Assembly (NCBI GenBank): GCA_002373755.1
Contig: DFJU01000161.1
Coordinates: 1-8,018 of the forward strand
Source of the DNA: Bacteroidales bacterium UBA3663
GTDB lineage: Bacteria; Bacteroidota; Bacteroidia; Bacteroidales; UBA3663
DNA length: 8,018 nt
Direction of reading: 5' to 3'
The translations under genes were made by a program, and so were the position numbers. This document shows, piece by piece, positions 5,388 through 8,018 of this stretch. The notes below the pieces were generated by a model. That model was not told where the DNA came from. It worked only from the letters and a program-made list of their open reading frames with translations, and did no database searches. Positions within the stretch are counted from its first letter, which is position 1; every line of letters starts with the position of its first letter.

Positions 5388-6661
5388 ATCCTCACCCGCA
5401 CATTCTTGACCAGCCGCAGGTTGTAGGTCGCCTTTGCTCCGGCCTTGGTAAGGCTGGCTGTGGGCGATGCGAAAGTGAACGTATGCTGCGCGTCGTTGCA
5501 CAGGTAGCGGACGTTGTCCGACTTCTTTTTCAGTGAGATGGTGACGTGGCCGGCATCGGTCAGGAGCGCGTTGAGCACCGCCGCCGAATCGGGCGCAAAG
5601 AGGTTGCGCAGCGTCGTGGCCTCCTCCTTGGTCGGGATGTGCCAGTCGTCCATTTCTCCCTCCAGATAGCTCGCAGCGATGTTTTTGGCCTCGGTCGAGT
5701 CGGCTTCGTAGTAGGCCGAATGGATGCCGTCCCACTCGTTTGCGCTGAGCAGCAGCAGGTCGGCCGATGTGCTGTCGTCGCCTGCCGTGACCTGCACCAC
5801 TACGTGATTTTTCCACAGGCAGGGCGTGTCGGGCCAATGGTCGAGCGTCGGGCTGTCGTTGTCGTCGGTGTCCGATGGTTCTTCGCCGTCGAACGAGATT
5901 TCGGCCTGGTCCGATGGCGCAATCTCATATCGGCCGCCTGCGCGCAGCTGTTCCTGCAACACGTAGCCGTAGGTCTGCGGGGCATTGCCATCGGCTGTAA
6001 CCTCCAGACTCACCACAAGGCTCGTGCCGAACGATGGCAGCAGGTGGTAGGTCGCATTTTCCGCGTAGCAGGGCAGGGTGACGGGTTTGGGCGCCTGCAT
6101 CCCGCCGTTCATGTCGATGGTGGTGTAGAGCGCGCTGAGGGTGACGTTGGCCGACGCATCAGTTGTGCTGAGGGCGATTGGCAGGAGGGTGACTTCGGCT
6201 GTCTGTCGTGCGAGGCAGAGGCTGGCTGTGGCTTGTGTTGAGGCCAATGTGACATCGGCCATGCCCATCAGAAGCGGTTCGGTGGACGATGTGCCGGCAA
6301 TCGGAATTATGTCCGATGCGGCTGCTACGCGACTTAGTTGCAGTTCGTCGGCACCGCGGATGGCGGTCAGGTGGTATTGGCCGCGGGTGAGCGTCATCTG
6401 TTCCTGCTGAGAGGTATCGGCCATGATGCTCTGTGCCGCTACGCGACCGCTGGCATCGAACGCAAAGAGGTGGATGGGGCTGAGCACGTCGGCATCGTCG
6501 TCGCCCGAACTGATGATGCGCAGCGACAGTTGGCAAGTCTCGCTGCTTGCGGTAGTTGTCTCGGCCGATGCAGAAAGCGAATCGCTGTCCTCGTCAACCG
6601 GCTTGTAGCACGACGAGAACAGCGACATGAATGTCATTAGATAAAGTGTGAGTTTCTTCAT
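5375..6661 (-). CDS. FimB/Mfa2-like fimbrial lipoprotein with extra C-terminal domain
   Basis: This 428-residue protein has a type-II signal peptide (MKKLTLYLMTFMSLFSSC) with lipid site C18, then an acidic and Ser/Thr-rich spacer (21-42). Residues about 43-245 fit the FimB/Mfa2 family, which anchor or cap Bacteroidales fimbriae at the outer membrane: IHLFAFDASGRV (63-74), then MTLTRGQYHLTAIRG (89-103), then a second beta-rich part ending AGGRYEI. A very acidic linker (257-275) leads to a separate domain (about 280-428) with WHIPTKEEATTLRNLF (340-355), RYLCND and YNLRLVKNVRVRID. That part resembles C-terminal domains of other Bacteroidales surface proteins and the DUF1566-type fold. No FimA/Mfa1 stalk gene is nearby. 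It is codirectional with the FKBP gene, 60 bp downstream, and may share its transcript. The family call is by pattern, and the exact role is uncertain. Confidence 0.7.
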   Translation of the reverse strand: MKKLTLYLMTFMSLFSSCYKPVDEDSDSLSASAETTTASSETCQLSLRIISSGDDDADVLSPIHLFAFDASGRVAAQSIMADTSQQEQMTLTRGQYHLTAIRGADELQLSRVAAASDIIPIAGTSSTEPLLMGMADVTLASTQATASLCLARQTAEVTLLPIALSTTDASANVTLSALYTTIDMNGGMQAPKPVTLPCYAENATYHLLPSFGTSLVVSLEVTADGNAPQTYGYVLQEQLRAGGRYEIAPSDQAEISFDGEEPSDTDDNDSPTLDHWPDTPCLWKNHVVVQVTAGDDSTSADLLLLSANEWDGIHSAYYEADSTEAKNIAASYLEGEMDDWHIPTKEEATTLRNLFAPDSAAVLNALLTDAGHVTISLKKKSDNVRYLCNDAQHTFTFASPTASLTKAGAKATYNLRLVKNVRVRIDGQ

Positions 6662-6721
6662 AGTATTTTAGAGAGTTGATTTCGTCAGGTAATGTGTGGG
6701 CTTGTCGCGGTGGGAGCGAGG

Positions 6722-7432
6722 TCAGTCGTTTTCGTCCACGTTGCCGCCCCAGTAGGTGATGTCAACCAGCTTCAGCCTGAAGTAGAGGTTCGAGTAGGGG
6801 CCGATGTTGCCTGACCCCGATTGCCCGTAGGCCAAATACCACGGCACCATGATGAGCCAGTTGTCGCCGATGTGCATCCGTTGCAGGCAGTCCTGCCACC
6901 CTCGGATGACGCTGCTGCACGTGAAGCCTTCGTAGAACTTCACCTGATATGATTCGAGTGTGTCGGCCTTCACTTCGTAGCCATCCATTCCCTTCGCGTA
7001 GCCGATGCCGAAAATCTTGTTCATCAGCTCGGCGTCGTTGCGCTTGCTCTGGTCGTCCAACACGTCATATTCCTCGAAGCGTGCCATCACTGTGTCGGGA
7101 TTGTAGAGCGTGTAGTGAACCTTGAGCGTGCTGTTGTAGAATGGAGTGAACCAGCGGTGAACGCTGCGCAGACTGTCTTCGTTGGCCGACTCGATGATGT
7201 GGGCCACGGTGCAGTAGGCATACGGCTCGCTGATTGACGGTATGCTGTCGGTGAAATAGGCTGCATTGCCCAATTCGCGGATGTCGCTCAACAGGTTTAC
7301 GGTCAACTGCGAGTTCTGGTCGCGCCAATCGTAATACTGCGTGTAATCGACCGAATCGTCATCCTTGCAGGCGGTGAGACCCGTGAGACCCACCGCCAGC
7401 ATGATGAACGTATTTTTGAGGAATTTAATCAT
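6722..7432 (-). CDS. FKBP-type peptidyl-prolyl cis-trans isomerase lipoprotein
   Basis: This 236-residue lipoprotein catalyses prolyl isomerisation, presumably helping fold exported proteins. The signal peptide (1-21) ends in LTAC with lipid site C22, followed by KDDD. Acidic residues at this spot are the usual Bacteroidetes signal for display on the cell surface. An N-terminal region (about 28-90) precedes the FKBP fold (about 95-226), recognised by GWQDCLQRMHIGDNWLIMVPWYLAYG (178-203, read in two parts) and the final strand NLYFRLKLVDI (215-225). The frame stays open 25 codons further upstream to 7507, but that extension runs inside glyS and lacks a signal peptide. The ATG at 7432 gives a proper lipoprotein start and overlaps the glyS stop within ATGATTAA, which suggests translational coupling. 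Confidence 0.9.
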   Translation of the reverse strand: MIKFLKNTFIMLAVGLTGLTACKDDDSVDYTQYYDWRDQNSQLTVNLLSDIRELGNAAYFTDSIPSISEPYAYCTVAHIIESANEDSLRSVHRWFTPFYNSTLKVHYTLYNPDTVMARFEEYDVLDDQSKRNDAELMNKIFGIGYAKGMDGYEVKADTLESYQVKFYEGFTCSSVIRGWQDCLQRMHIGDNWLIMVPWYLAYGQSGSGNIGPYSNLYFRLKLVDITYWGGNVDEND

Positions 7433-8018
7433 TCTCAATTTTGCGAAGGAGTGAAGAGATATTGACGCTGTCGCCGATGATCTTGTGGAGGTCGGCAATA
7501 GCCACACGCTCCTGCTTCATCGTGTCGCGGTAGCGCAGGGTGACAGTGTTGTCCTCCAGGGTCTGACCATCGACGGTGACGCAGTATGGCGTACCGATGG
7601 CATCCTGACGACGGTAGCGCTTGCCGATAGAGTCCTTGACCTCGATCTGGCAGGTGTAGTCGTAACGGAGCTCCTTGAGGATCTCCTCGGCCTTCTCGGG
7701 CAGACCGTCCTTGTTGACCAATGGCAGGATGGCAACCTTGACAGGAGCCAATGCTGGTGGCAATGAGAGCACTACGCGAGTTTCGCCCTTGTCGTTGACC
7801 ACCTCCTCCTTGAAGCAGGCAGCCATGACGCTGAGGAACATACGGTCCACACCGATGGAGGTCTCAATCACGTAAGGCACATAGCTCTCGTTGGTCTGAG
7901 GGTCGAAGTATTTGATGCTCTTACCTGAGTATTTCTCATGCTGGGAGAGGTCGAAGTTGGTGCGGGAGTGGATGCCTTCAACCTCCTTGAAGCCGAACGG
8001 CATGCGGAACTCGATGTC
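7425..8018 (-). CDS. glyS: Glycine--tRNA ligase, dimeric type (C-terminal part, cut by window end)
   Basis: These are the last 197 residues of the class II glycyl-tRNA synthetase that charges tRNA-Gly in the cytosol. The frame is open to the last base, beginning DIEFRMPFGFKEVEGIHSRT, so the Met at 8003 is internal. The segment contains the glycine-enzyme signature GFKEVEGIHSRTNFDL and class II motif 3 (YVPYVIETSIGVDRMF). The C-terminal anticodon-binding domain follows (ALAPVKVAILPLVNK through QERVAIADL). It is the single-chain alpha2 enzyme of Bacteroidetes, eukaryotes and Gram-positives, not the separate GlyQ/GlyS alpha2beta2 type, despite the shared symbol. Motifs 1 and 2 lie beyond the window. 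It overlaps the FKBP gene by 8 bp and is likely the operon's first or an early gene. Confidence 0.96.
   Translation of the reverse strand, partial: DIEFRMPFGFKEVEGIHSRTNFDLSQHEKYSGKSIKYFDPQTNESYVPYVIETSIGVDRMFLSVMAACFKEEVVNDKGETRVVLSLPPALAPVKVAILPLVNKDGLPEKAEEILKELRYDYTCQIEVKDSIGKRYRRQDAIGTPYCVTVDGQTLEDNTVTLRYRDTMKQERVAIADLHKIIGDSVNISSLLRKIEND

Noticed and set aside
4834..5409. 191-codon plus-strand frame overlapping the alkyltransferase
   Set aside because: It is an out-of-frame shadow of the alkyltransferase, whose PCHRV active site fixes the real frame.
5546..6241. 231-codon plus-strand frame opposite the FimB-like gene
   Set aside because: It is antisense to a gene with lipobox and family motifs, with no start context or recognisable product.
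7433..7507. Upstream extension of the FKBP lipoprotein
   Set aside because: It would add 25 residues in front of an obvious lipoprotein signal peptide and overlap glyS by over 80 bp. The ATG at 7432 is far more likely.
1..8018. CRISPR array, tRNA genes, transposase, toxin-antitoxin or defence system
   Set aside because: I read both strands for these and saw no regularly spaced repeats, no cloverleaf-like sequence and no matching protein motifs.

Overview
The window looks like chromosomal DNA of a Bacteroidales bacterium, perhaps Prevotellaceae-like, with fairly high GC for the group. The evidence is three type-II signal-peptide lipoproteins, a fimbrial FimB/Mfa2-like protein, a two-domain FKBP lipoprotein, a dimeric-type glycyl-tRNA synthetase, and start codons preceded by A/T-rich sequence rather than Shine-Dalgarno motifs. 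The genus cannot be fixed from these data.

Layout, left to right. The plus strand carries the 3' end of sufC (1-293) and a complete sufD (413-1807), the end of a SUF iron-sulfur assembly operon. The next gap (1808-2045) is almost filled by a 206-bp element made of two inverted, hairpin-forming copies of a C/G-rich repeat (1810-2015). It is followed by a 904-residue lipoprotein (2046-4760) that looks like a glycoside hydrolase with a GH20b/GH67-type N-terminal domain, then a strong hairpin terminator (4774-4813), and an O6-alkylguanine-DNA alkyltransferase (4868-5371). The minus strand, converging on that gene with only 3 bp between stop codons, carries the C-terminal part of glyS (7425-8018), an FKBP-type prolyl isomerase lipoprotein (6722-7432) overlapping glyS by 8 bp, and a FimB/Mfa2-like lipoprotein with an extra C-terminal domain (5375-6661).

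Functionally this is mostly housekeeping (Fe-S assembly, DNA repair, tRNA charging) mixed with cell-envelope lipoproteins. There is no CRISPR array, transposase, toxin-antitoxin pair or recognisable defence system, and no tRNA or rRNA was seen.

The most unusual signals lie below the gene level. Two octamers, GGCCAATG (15 copies on both strands) and CTACGCGA (9 copies), occur far more often than chance (about 0.25 each expected for equal base composition). They fall in several reading frames, in genes of both directions and, for the first, in intergenic DNA. Both favour the top strand whichever way the gene points. Codon choices appear bent to create them. They could be Chi-like, KOPS-like or HIP1-like genome-wide signals. 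The inverted repeat pair is also of interest, because a difference between its copies is compensated so that both hairpins stay paired.
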